Source: Bryobacterales bacterium | GTDB taxonomy: Bacteria; Acidobacteriota; Terriglobia; Bryobacterales; Bryobacteraceae | DNA: 11,521 bases | Direction of reading: 5' to 3' | NCBI GenBank assembly: GCA_020853155.1 | Contig: JADYZL010000128.1 | Coordinates: forward strand, 1 to 11,521 | In this document: piece by piece, positions 1 to 5,934 of the stretch | How the letters are laid out: the number at the start of each line of letters is the position of its first letter | Position numbering within the stretch: the stretch's first letter is position 1 | Notes under the pieces: generated by a model | What the model was told of the DNA's origin: nothing | Databases searched by the model: none | Seen by the model: only the letters and a program-made list of their open reading frames with translations | Position numbers and translations under genes: made by a program

Positions 1-200
1 CCGTGCAAGGCTTCGAGACGCACCCGTTCTTCGCCGCCCATCCATAGCCAGTTTGGGAGTTCTGAGTTCACAAGTCCCGAAACCGGTCCAGGCGGGTCGG
101 GCGGATCCTGCGCGGTTGCGGCGGCTGGCGCGAGCGCGAGGCAGGTGGCGAATCCAATACAGGCCATCGTGGCCATGGAAAACAGTGAGTGCATTTTCAT
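1..200 (-). CDS. Outer-membrane beta-barrel protein, alginate-export-like (N-terminal part only)
   Basis: This gene starts at ATG 200 on the minus strand and runs off the left edge; 66 codons are visible. Residues 1-30 form a clear Sec signal peptide: MKMHS start, hydrophobic core around residues 10-24, and likely cleavage after AAATA with QD following. A Pro-rich linker (residues 31-42) leads to NSELPNWLWMGGEERVRLEAL at about 45-65. That pattern matches my memory of the first strand of alginate-export-type porins that are abundant in Acidobacteriota, where it reads roughly LPxWLxxxGExRxRxE. The product would be an outer-membrane channel for oligosaccharides or other small solutes. A second in-frame ATG at 194 is possible; the ribosome binding site is weak for both. 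The signal peptide is seen directly; the family name is inferred from about 20 mature residues, so it is tentative. Confidence 0.6.
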   Translation of the reverse strand, partial: MKMHSLFSMATMACIGFATCLALAPAAATAQDPPDPPGPVSGLVNSELPNWLWMGGEERVRLEALH

Positions 201-218
201 ATCCGGTAAGTCTCTTAT

Positions 219-257
219 CGGCGGAATCGCCGGAGCTTGAGCGCCGATTCTAGGCGC
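219..257. repeat. Two small GC-rich stem-loops in the leader of the outer-membrane gene
   Basis: Two adjacent perfect inverted repeats lie 19-57 bases before the minus-strand start at 200. One is CGGCG (219-223) with CGCCG (228-232) around a 4-base loop. The other is GCGCC (241-245) with GGCGC (253-257) around a 7-base loop. They would sit in the 5' untranslated region of the outer-membrane gene if its transcript begins upstream of them. Such short stems occur by chance in GC-rich DNA, so a regulatory role is only a possibility. Confidence 0.25.
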
Positions 258-268
258 CGCTCCAGTTC

Positions 269-460
269 CTACCGAGGAAGAGGAGACTTGGTGAACTCGA
301 TCAAGCCGCGCGAGAACTCGATGAAACCATCCGGCTTGAACCGCCCCGGAAAGGCCGGAGGCTCCAACATTTGTGATTCGGAGGGCACGGGCAACTCCGC
401 ATGCGCCCACTTTTCTTGTGTGCATCGGAGACTGCGGAAGCTTCGGTATCCTGAACACTA
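269..460 (-). pseudogene. Possible C-terminal gene remnant, unrecognised
   Basis: The 260 bases between the two divergent genes contain a minus-strand open frame ending at TAG 269-271. It has no convincing start. Its last 45 or so codons read like protein: for example GRFKPDGFIEFSRGLIEF followed by TKSPLPR and the stop. Third codon positions in this stretch are mostly G or C, like the real genes around it. Upstream the frame is closed by a stop near 467, just inside the start of the 461-1321 gene. I do not recognise the family. It could be the tail of a gene lost when the neighbouring gene arrived, or a chance open frame. Otherwise I see nothing in this gap beyond the small hairpins noted separately. 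Confidence 0.22.
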
Positions 461-1321
461 ATGTGGTCCCGAAGGTCCGTCCTCACCGCCCTCTGCGGGG
501 GCGCATCCGCCCAATCGCGGGAGTATCCGGACATCCGTTCCGTCCGTGCCGACCTGGAAGTCCCCTTGACGGAATCCGGCGAGGCGCGCGCCGGACGCCG
601 GGTGAGACAGACAGTCTCCCGTTGGGAAGGAACGGAGGTTCATCATGCGCTCTACCTCCCCACGGACTGGCAGCGCGGACGCCGCTATCCCGTGATCGTC
701 GAATATGCCGGCAATGGCCACTATCGCAACCGTTTTGGCGATCGTTCCGACGGTATTGTCGAGGGATCCAATCTTGGCTACGGCCTTTCGGGCGGCCACG
801 GCTTCCTGTGGCTGTGTCTTCCTTTTGTGAATCCCGGCGAGAAGCGGAACGAGATCGTGTGGTGGGGAGATGCCGCTGCAACCGTGGAGTACTGTGAGGA
901 TGCCGTTCGTCTCGTTTGTGAGCGGTGGGGTGGGGATCGCGACCGGCTTGTACTCGCGGGATTCTCCCGCGGTGCGATCGCCTGCAACTACATCGGCTTG
1001 AGGGAAGACAGGATCGCAGAACTGTGGCGTGCCTTTCTCCCTTACAGTCATTACGACGGGGTTCGAACAACTTGGCCCTATTCGGATTGTGACCGGACCT
1101 CAGCCCTCGAACGCCTGCGCCGTTTGCGAGGACGGCCGCAGTTTCTTGTTCAAGAAAACTCGATCGAGGAGACTCGTGCTTACCTCATGGCAACGGGCGT
1201 CGTCGCGCCCTTCACGTTTCGAACTCTCCCGTTCCGGAACCATAACGACGCATGGGCGCTTCGTGATATCCCCGTACGGCGCGAAGCCCGCGAATGGTTG
1301 AGGACCGTGCTGTCGCCCTGA
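461..1321 (+). CDS. Secreted alpha/beta hydrolase (putative esterase/peptidase), 286 aa
   Basis: The protein shows an alpha/beta-hydrolase plan. A strand region reads RRYPVIVEYAGNG (74-86) and a nucleophile elbow reads LAGFSRGA (165-172), making Ser169 the likely nucleophile. A late conserved NHNDAW (260-265) makes His261 the likely catalytic base; the acid is uncertain (Asp209 or Asp211). Substrate is unknown; an ester or peptide bond is expected from the fold. The N-terminus MWSRRSVLTAL carries a twin-arginine motif and a short hydrophobic stretch ending in GASA before QS, so Tat export to the periplasm is plausible, though the signal peptide is unusually short at about 17 residues. ATG 461 is the only sensible start, because an in-frame TGA lies at 452-454; no good ribosome binding site is visible. 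The motifs WWGD (134-137), SHYDGV (196-201) and ALRD (266-269) suggest one conserved, uncharacterised secreted family. The next gene follows after 104 bases on the same strand. Confidence 0.8.
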   Translation: MWSRRSVLTALCGGASAQSREYPDIRSVRADLEVPLTESGEARAGRRVRQTVSRWEGTEVHHALYLPTDWQRGRRYPVIVEYAGNGHYRNRFGDRSDGIVEGSNLGYGLSGGHGFLWLCLPFVNPGEKRNEIVWWGDAAATVEYCEDAVRLVCERWGGDRDRLVLAGFSRGAIACNYIGLREDRIAELWRAFLPYSHYDGVRTTWPYSDCDRTSALERLRRLRGRPQFLVQENSIEETRAYLMATGVVAPFTFRTLPFRNHNDAWALRDIPVRREAREWLRTVLSP

Positions 1322-1425
1322 AACCTAAAGTGAACGGCGAAATCGGCGAATTCGCGATTCAGAAATTGCAAAGTCCTTGGGCCCCGGCCCGCCATTTGAT
1401 ATCCTTCGCCGGAAGGGTTATTTTC

Positions 1426-3165
1426 ATGCGAACGCTTTTTTCTGTTTCATGCCTAACAATGGCACTGATTGTGTGTACGGGATGCACGCCTAAAACGGAG
1501 GTGGCGCCCGATCTGATTATTCACAACGCCAAAGTCCTGACCGTGGATAAGGACTTCAAGGTTGCTGAAGCGGTGGCGATCCGGGGTGACCGGATTCTCG
1601 ATGTGGGCGCGAATGACCGGATTCTGGCCCTCGCCGGAGAGGGCACCACCCGCTATGACGCCGGAGGCAAGATGGTGCTGCCGGGCTTGATGGATTCCCA
1701 CGTTCATGCCGTATCCAGCGCGATGTTCGAGTTCGACCACGAAGTTCCCGAAATGCAGACGATCGCGGACGTGCTGGGCTACGTGAAATCGCGGGCCGCC
1801 ACGCTGGGTCCGGATAAATGGGTGAATGTTTCGCAGGTCTTCATCACGCGGTTGAAAGAGCAGCGCTACCCCACGCGCGCCGAACTCGACGATGTGGCCC
1901 CCGCGAATCCTGTCGCCTTCCGCACCGGGCCAGACGCCTCGCTCAATACGATGGCTCTCAAGTTAAGCGGGATCGACCGCAATTTCACGGTCACCGACGG
2001 CTCCCCCTGCCGTGTGGAGAAGGATGCGAAGGGAGACCCCACCGGGATCCTGCGCCAATGCGGACCCTTCATCAAGAGCGTCAGCAGTGAGCGCGTTCCC
2101 ACCGAGGCGGATAAGCTGGAGCGGACGAAGCAACTTTTCGCGGACTATAATTCCGTGGGGATCACGAGCATTGGCGACGGCGATACCGAAGACGAGGAAC
2201 TCGAAATCTTCCGCAAGCTGAAGGACAGCAACCAGCTCTCCGTGCGGATCTTCAGCTATCTCCATCTCAATTCGCAAGACCCGATCGAGAAGATCGAGGA
2301 GCGAATCAAGAAGGCCGCGAGCGATCCGCTCCACACGTACAATGACATGCTCTGGCTGCGTGGAGCCAAAGTCTACCTGGACGGCGGCATGCTCACGGGG
2401 AGCGCCTACATGCTGAAGCCGTGGGGCGTCAGCAAGATTTACTCCATTACCGACCCGGAGTATCGGGGCATGCGCTACATTGAGCCGGACAAACTGGCCC
2501 AGATCATGCGCGCGGCCCTGCAAAACCAGATCCAGCTCACGGCGCATTCCCAGGGGGATGCCGCCGTCACCACGTTCGTCGATACCGCGGAGCGGCTGGC
2601 GAACGAAGGCGTGGACACCGTCAAGGGGCGTCCGATGATCACGCACGGGAGCTTCATGACCGAAGAAGCCATCCTCAAAATGGCCCAATACGGAGTAGTC
2701 GCCAATATGCAGCCCAACTGGCTGCAATTGGACGGCGCCACGCTGATGAAGCACTTCGGCGAAGCGCGCACGGCCTGGTTTCAGCCGTACCGCACGTTGT
2801 TTGACCGCAACGTGATGGTGGGCGGGGGCAGTGACCACATGCAGAAGATCGGCAGCTTCCGCTCCATCAACCAATACAATCCCTTTCTGGGGATGTGGAC
2901 GACCATCGTGCGGACGCCGCGCTGGATGGACAAACCCTTCCATCCGGAACAGGACTTGACCCGCGAGGAAGCGATCCGCTTCTACACGATCAACAACGCT
3001 TTCCTCCTGCACGAAGAGGACAAGAAGGGCTCGCTCGAGAAAGGAAAGCTGGCCGACCTGATCATCGTGGACCGGGACTTGCTAACCTGCCCGGTGGGTG
3101 ATATTCCCCAGACCAAGGTGCTGCGCACGTACCTGGGCGGGAAGCTCGTCTACGAAGCGAAGTAA
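1426..3165 (+). CDS. Amidohydrolase family 3 (YtcJ-like) putative lipoprotein, 579 aa
   Basis: This is a metal-dependent amidohydrolase of the YtcJ/amidohydrolase-3 group, which hydrolyse amide or related bonds using a TIM barrel flanked by a small beta domain. Visible motifs in order: the beta-domain start DLIIHNAKVLTVD; the metal-binding HxH in LPGLMDSHVHA (His92, His94); TAHSQGD (His374); ITHGSF (His407); GGGSDH (Asp470); and the closing LEKGKLADLIIVD (537-549). All expected metal ligands are present, so it should be active; the substrate cannot be read from sequence. I chose ATG 1426 because GGAAGGG lies 8 bases before it and the following residues form a signal peptide MRTLFSVSCLTMALIVCTGC. 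An upstream in-frame ATG at 1294 would add 44 residues unlike the family and overlap the previous gene. Cys20 may be lipidated, but the box reads C-T-G-C, with Cys at the -3 position usually held by Leu or Val. It ends 11 bases from the ruvB stop, tail to tail. Confidence 0.9.
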   Translation: MRTLFSVSCLTMALIVCTGCTPKTEVAPDLIIHNAKVLTVDKDFKVAEAVAIRGDRILDVGANDRILALAGEGTTRYDAGGKMVLPGLMDSHVHAVSSAMFEFDHEVPEMQTIADVLGYVKSRAATLGPDKWVNVSQVFITRLKEQRYPTRAELDDVAPANPVAFRTGPDASLNTMALKLSGIDRNFTVTDGSPCRVEKDAKGDPTGILRQCGPFIKSVSSERVPTEADKLERTKQLFADYNSVGITSIGDGDTEDEELEIFRKLKDSNQLSVRIFSYLHLNSQDPIEKIEERIKKAASDPLHTYNDMLWLRGAKVYLDGGMLTGSAYMLKPWGVSKIYSITDPEYRGMRYIEPDKLAQIMRAALQNQIQLTAHSQGDAAVTTFVDTAERLANEGVDTVKGRPMITHGSFMTEEAILKMAQYGVVANMQPNWLQLDGATLMKHFGEARTAWFQPYRTLFDRNVMVGGGSDHMQKIGSFRSINQYNPFLGMWTTIVRTPRWMDKPFHPEQDLTREEAIRFYTINNAFLLHEEDKKGSLEKGKLADLIIVDRDLLTCPVGDIPQTKVLRTYLGGKLVYEAK

Positions 3166-3174
3166 TCGCGCGAA

Positions 3175-3216
3175 CGCTACCCCTGGCCGAAGAGGCTCTC
3201 CTGGCCGGGGGTAGCG
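3175..3216. terminator. Strong stem-loop between convergent amidohydrolase and ruvB genes
   Basis: An inverted repeat pairs CGCTACCCCTGGCC (3175-3188) with GGCCGGGGGTAGCG (3203-3216): 14 pairs, of which 13 are Watson-Crick and one is G-U, around a 14-base loop. It begins 9 bases after the amidohydrolase stop and covers the last codons and the stop of ruvB on the other strand. The position suits a bidirectional terminator for two genes that end tail to tail. No run of T follows on either strand, so it is not a textbook intrinsic terminator; it may instead protect 3' ends or work with Rho. Confidence 0.5.
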
Positions 3217-4223
3217 CCCCACCCGCCCTTTGGGTGAATTTTGAAGTATTCAAATCCGCGCATCGTGCCCACGCGCCCGCGAGGGGTGCGGTCAATAAAG
3301 CCCAACTGCATCAGATAGGGTTCGTAGACTTCCTCGATGGTCGTGGCGTCTTCGTCGATGGAAGCCGCGATGGTGTTGAGGCCAACGGGTCCGCCGTTGT
3401 ACTTGTCGAGGATCGTCATCATGATTTTCTGGTCGACTTCGTCAAGGCCGTAGCGATCCACTTCGAGAAGATCAAGCGCTTTGGCGGCGACGGCGTGGTT
3501 GATGTGGCCGTCCGCGCGCACCTGGGCAAAATCACGAACGCGGCGAAGAAGCCGGTTGGCGATGCGTGGTGTTCCCCGGCTGCGTCGAGCCACTTCCGCG
3601 GCGCCTTCGTGATCGATACCCACGGCGAGAAGGCGGGCGGAGCGCTCCACGATACCGGTCAGTTCGGCGACATCATAGGGGTTCAGGCGCAGCACAATGC
3701 CAAAGCGGGTCCGCAGCGGGCCGCTAAGTAATCCCTGGCGCGTGGTGGCGCCGATGCAGGTGAAGCGCGGGATGGGCAGGGTGTGCGTGCGCGCGGCCAC
3801 CCCGGTGCCGATGAGGATATCCACGTGGAAGTCTTCCAGAGCGCTGTAGAGCATCTCCTCGATGTCGGGAAGAAGCCGGTGGATTTCGTCCACAAAGAAC
3901 ACCTGCTGGTTGCGGACGTTGCTGAGGACGCCGGTGAGGTCAAGCTTCTTCTGAAGAATGGGCCCGGCAGTCTGGTCAAACCCGACGCCGAGTTCATTGG
4001 CGATGACCGTGGCGAGAGTGGTCTTGCCGAGACCGGGTGGGCCGTAGAGCAGCACGTGGTCCATGGCTTCCCCTCGCTGCCGGGCCGCTTCGATGGCGAT
4101 GCTGAGGATCTCCTTCACCTTGGTTTGCCCGGTGAAATCCGAAAGCTGCCGGGGGCGCAGGCTCGCCTCCAACTGGAGTTCTTCTTCTTCGGCCGCCGGC
4201 GAGACCAGCCGCGTATTGCTCAT
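3177..4223 (-). CDS. ruvB: Holliday junction branch migration DNA helicase RuvB, 348 aa
   Basis: RuvB is the hexameric AAA+ motor that, with RuvA, drives branch migration of Holliday junctions in recombinational repair. The sequence has the full set of motifs: Walker A GPPGLGKTT (61-69, Lys67), Walker B VDEIH (111-115), sensor 1 GATTR (158-162), the arginine-finger segment GPLRTRFG (168-175), sensor 2 RGTPRIANRLLRR (216-228), and a C-terminal winged-helix DNA-binding domain (about 265-335) with DRTPRGR. Length matches the family (about 335-350 aa). Start ATG 4223 gives the usual short acidic N-terminal lead; no clear ribosome binding site precedes it. It lies 42 bases downstream of ruvA on the same strand, so the two are very likely one operon. 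ruvC is not in the window. The final codons overlap the stem-loop at 3175-3216. Confidence 0.98.
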   Translation of the reverse strand: MSNTRLVSPAAEEEELQLEASLRPRQLSDFTGQTKVKEILSIAIEAARQRGEAMDHVLLYGPPGLGKTTLATVIANELGVGFDQTAGPILQKKLDLTGVLSNVRNQQVFFVDEIHRLLPDIEEMLYSALEDFHVDILIGTGVAARTHTLPIPRFTCIGATTRQGLLSGPLRTRFGIVLRLNPYDVAELTGIVERSARLLAVGIDHEGAAEVARRSRGTPRIANRLLRRVRDFAQVRADGHINHAVAAKALDLLEVDRYGLDEVDQKIMMTILDKYNGGPVGLNTIAASIDEDATTIEEVYEPYLMQLGFIDRTPRGRVGTMRGFEYFKIHPKGGWGATPGQESLFGQG

Positions 4224-4265
4224 GAGTACAACGTTACCGTGTTCGGGGCGTCCGCGTCAGGAGTC

Positions 4266-4865
4266 TCAGCGCACGAGTTCCAGCGCCTTGCGGAAGAGGC
4301 TTTCGAAGCCGGAACCCTCGGCGAGACCTTTTGCCTTTAGCAGCGCCGCTTCCGCCGCGGGACGGGCGCAGCCGAGGTTCACGAGAGCGCTGAGCACGTC
4401 TTCGTCCACCGGCGAAAGGCGCGGCGGCGGCGCACTGCCGCTCGCGGGTACGAGGGTCTCAAACCCTTGCAGCTTGTCCTTCAATTCGAGAACAATCCGT
4501 TCCGCAGTCTTCTTGCCCACGCCGGGGACGCGCACGAGTTTGGCGGTGTCGCCGGCGGCGATGGCCGTCACCAGGTCGGGCGCCGCCATGCCGCTTAAGA
4601 TGGTGACGGCGAGCTTCGGGCCAATGCCGCTGACGGTGATGAGGCGTTCGAAGAGGCTCTTCTCCTCCCGCGTGGCGAAGCCATACAGCACGATGGCGTC
4701 TTCCCGGACGGAGGTGTAGACATGCATCCGCGCTTCCTGCTGGAGATCCGGGAGGGCCGTGAAGGTCGAGACGGGGACATTGAGGGCATAGCCCACGCCC
4801 CCGCATTCGACAATCACCTCGTGAGGGTGCTTTTCGATGAGAATCCCGCGAAGATGCGCAATCAT
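4266..4865 (-). CDS. ruvA: Holliday junction binding protein RuvA, 199 aa
   Basis: RuvA binds the four-way junction as a tetramer and loads RuvB rings. The N-terminal OB fold (1-65) opens with MIAHLRG and ends with the acidic pin segment VREDAIVLYGF; Glu55 and Asp56 fall at the same numbers as the pin residues of the E. coli protein. Two helix-hairpin-helix motifs follow, VSGIGPK (78-84) and VPGVGKKTAERI (113-124), then a Pro-rich linker (about 142-152) and the small C-terminal domain III (about 153-199) that touches RuvB. Length is typical. It is the first gene of the ruvAB pair and is divergent from rsmE, with only 49 bases between the two starts, so its promoter must lie in that gap or in the beginning of rsmE. 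Confidence 0.98.
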   Translation of the reverse strand: MIAHLRGILIEKHPHEVIVECGGVGYALNVPVSTFTALPDLQQEARMHVYTSVREDAIVLYGFATREEKSLFERLITVSGIGPKLAVTILSGMAAPDLVTAIAAGDTAKLVRVPGVGKKTAERIVLELKDKLQGFETLVPASGSAPPPRLSPVDEDVLSALVNLGCARPAAEAALLKAKGLAEGSGFESLFRKALELVR

Positions 4866-4909
4866 GGTTCAGAAGGGCCGGGTTGGCTGGCGCCCCCGGC
4901 AAGCTATTC

Positions 4910-4915
4910 ATTATA
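4910..4915 (-). promoter_or_regulatory. Possible -10 box for ruvAB
   Basis: On the minus strand the sequence TATAAT, a perfect sigma-70 -10 box, lies 45 bases before the ruvA start. It overlaps the first base of the rsmE ATG. The hexamer 17 bases upstream (minus strand 4938-4933, CACAAA) is a poor -35 match, so the call is tentative. I saw no SOS-box-like palindrome near it. Confidence 0.3.
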
Positions 4916-5649
4916 TGGCGCGAAGACGATTCTTTGTGGACGAGATCCAAGAGGGCCGGGCCGTTGTGACCGGCGATGAAGCGAAACATCTGCGGCAAGT
5001 GCTGCGGGCGGAGGTGGGGCAGAGATACGAGCTTTCGGACGGAGTACGGGTTTACTTGGCTGAAATCGACAGCTTTCGTAAGGGAGAGGCGACGTTCCGC
5101 GTGATCGAAGAGATCTCTCAATCCCCCTTGTTGCTGAATGTCACGCTGCTTGCGGCTCTGATCAAGTTGGATCGGTTCGAGTGGATCATCGAGAAAGCGA
5201 CCGAACTTGGCGTGAGCCGGATTATCCCCGTAATTGCGGAGCGAAGCGACTACGGATTGGAGAAGGCTGTACCCAAGAAACTGGAACGCTGGAACCGGAT
5301 TGCGCTCGAATCTGCGAAACAAAGCCGCCGGGTGGGTCCACCGGCAATCGGCGGGGCGGTGGTCTTGGGGGAGGCGCTGGCGGAAGCGCCGGGGATTCGA
5401 CTGGTGCTGGACGAGAAAGAAACAACCCCGATGCTCTCCGCTCTCCGTGAAGAAATGGCGAGGAATCCAGGAGATACGCTAACGCTGCTGGTTGGCCCCG
5501 AAGGCGGCTGGACGGATGCGGAACGAAGCCAAACCCTGGAGGCCGGGTTCGTTCCGGTATCCTTGGGGCCAATCGTGATGCGGGCGGAAACGGCAGCGCT
5601 AGTAGGGCTTGGAGTATTGACTCTGGTGTGGCTTGACCATCGAGAGTAG
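4915..5649 (+). CDS. rsmE: 16S rRNA (uracil(1498)-N(3))-methyltransferase RsmE, 244 aa
   Basis: RsmE methylates N3 of U1498 in 16S rRNA using S-adenosylmethionine. The protein has a small N-terminal PUA-like domain (about 1-70, beginning MARRRFFVDE, with GDEAKHLRQVLR) and a C-terminal SPOUT trefoil-knot domain. Knot signatures are clear: LLVGPEGGW (191-199) and LGPIVMRAETAALVGLG (218-234), which form the cofactor pocket. LDRFEWIIEKATELGVSRI in the middle is also a family hallmark. I chose ATG 4915 because it gives the family's normal length and starting motif; an ATG at 4864 or 4837 would add residues that overlap the divergent ruvA start. No Shine-Dalgarno sequence is visible before 4915, so initiation may be leaderless or weak. 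The common partner prmA is not next to it; a toxin-antitoxin pair follows instead, 27 bases downstream. Confidence 0.96.
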   Translation: MARRRFFVDEIQEGRAVVTGDEAKHLRQVLRAEVGQRYELSDGVRVYLAEIDSFRKGEATFRVIEEISQSPLLLNVTLLAALIKLDRFEWIIEKATELGVSRIIPVIAERSDYGLEKAVPKKLERWNRIALESAKQSRRVGPPAIGGAVVLGEALAEAPGIRLVLDEKETTPMLSALREEMARNPGDTLTLLVGPEGGWTDAERSQTLEAGFVPVSLGPIVMRAETAALVGLGVLTLVWLDHRE

Positions 5650-5665
5650 AATGAGGAGAGAATTA

Positions 5666-5701
5666 ATGAGTGAGCTATGGACCCAACCCATCAATTGGTG
5701 A
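5666..5701 (+). promoter_or_regulatory. 11-codon leader reading frame before the antitoxin
   Basis: A short frame, MSELWTQPINW then TGA, starts at ATG 5666. It has a good ribosome binding site, GAGGAGAG at 5653-5660, 5 bases away. Its TGA (5699-5701) overlaps a GTG (5698-5700) in the antitoxin frame, giving GTGA, the arrangement typical of translational coupling. The antitoxin's own ATG at 5677 has no good ribosome binding site at normal distance. The frame may therefore be a leader that delivers ribosomes to the antitoxin, or the ribosome binding site may simply be used loosely for ATG 5677. Confidence 0.35.
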
Positions 5702-5934
5702 AAATTCAGGTGGTGATCGATCAGGATTTACTGGCGGCAACCGACGAGTTAGCGAGCGTCAGTGGTTCGAATCGATCCGCTTTCGTTAGAGAAGCCTTAC
5801 GTCGGCAGGTGAAGAGATTACGAATCCAGGCACTGGAGGAGCGGGAACGCAAATCGTTTAGCGAGCAGCCGGAGACAGACCGGGAAAAGGCTGAATTCGA
5901 GGATTGGGAGGCCGGGCAGGCATGGGAGGATTAG
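5677..5934 (+). CDS. Ribbon-helix-helix antitoxin of a MazF-type pair, 85 aa
   Basis: The product is a small CopG/Arc-type ribbon-helix-helix protein. Residues 8-14 (VKIQVVI) form the DNA-contacting strand, DQDLLAATDELASVSG the first helix and turn, and NRSAFVREALRRQVKRL the second helix with the usual S-x-F-V-x-E-A-L pattern. The C-terminal 35 residues are charged and likely disordered until they wrap the toxin; the two Trp in EDWEAGQAWED are likely anchors. It would neutralise the downstream MazF-like toxin and repress its own operon. The start is uncertain: ATG 5677 follows an in-frame stop closely but lacks a well-placed ribosome binding site, while GTG 5698 would give a 78-residue protein beginning MKIQVV and overlaps the stop of a short leader frame. 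The gene overlaps the toxin gene by 13 bases, as is common for coupled antitoxin-toxin pairs. Confidence 0.85.
   Translation: MDPTHQLVKIQVVIDQDLLAATDELASVSGSNRSAFVREALRRQVKRLRIQALEERERKSFSEQPETDREKAEFEDWEAGQAWED

Noticed and set aside
3..47. A plus-strand open end at the left edge (VQGFETHPFFAAHP then TAG) that could be the tail of a gene
   Set aside because: The minus strand of the same bases holds a convincing signal peptide and porin-like start; both are unlikely to be real genes.
247..252. Minus-strand TAGAAT as a -10 box for the left-edge outer-membrane gene
   Set aside because: No -35-like hexamer lies at a suitable distance.
294..329. Direct repeat GAACTCGAT occurring twice in the left gap
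   Set aside because: Two copies of nine bases at 18-base distance, without further copies or symmetry; it falls inside the possible coding remnant (two IEF-type codon runs) and needs no regulatory explanation.
237..461. A plus-strand frame of 74 codons in the left gap
   Set aside because: Its translation is rich in Arg, Ser and Gly with no recognisable pattern, and it has no ribosome binding site; it looks like an antisense shadow.
1294..1425. A longer amidohydrolase start at ATG 1294
   Set aside because: It overlaps the end of the previous gene, puts the signal peptide inside the protein and lacks a ribosome binding site, unlike ATG 1426.
1322..1425. Promoter for the amidohydrolase (TTGCAA at 1366)
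   Set aside because: The nearest -10-like sequence is 23 bases away, too far for a sigma-70 promoter.
1963..3012. A 349-codon minus-strand frame inside the amidohydrolase gene
   Set aside because: It is the antisense shadow of a GC-rich gene; the plus strand carries all amidohydrolase motifs.
5617..5652. TTGACT (5617-5622) or TTGACC (5633-5638) with TAGAAT (5647-5652) as a promoter for the toxin-antitoxin pair
   Set aside because: Spacings are 24 and 8 bases, both far from 17, and a start after TAGAAT would remove the ribosome binding site.
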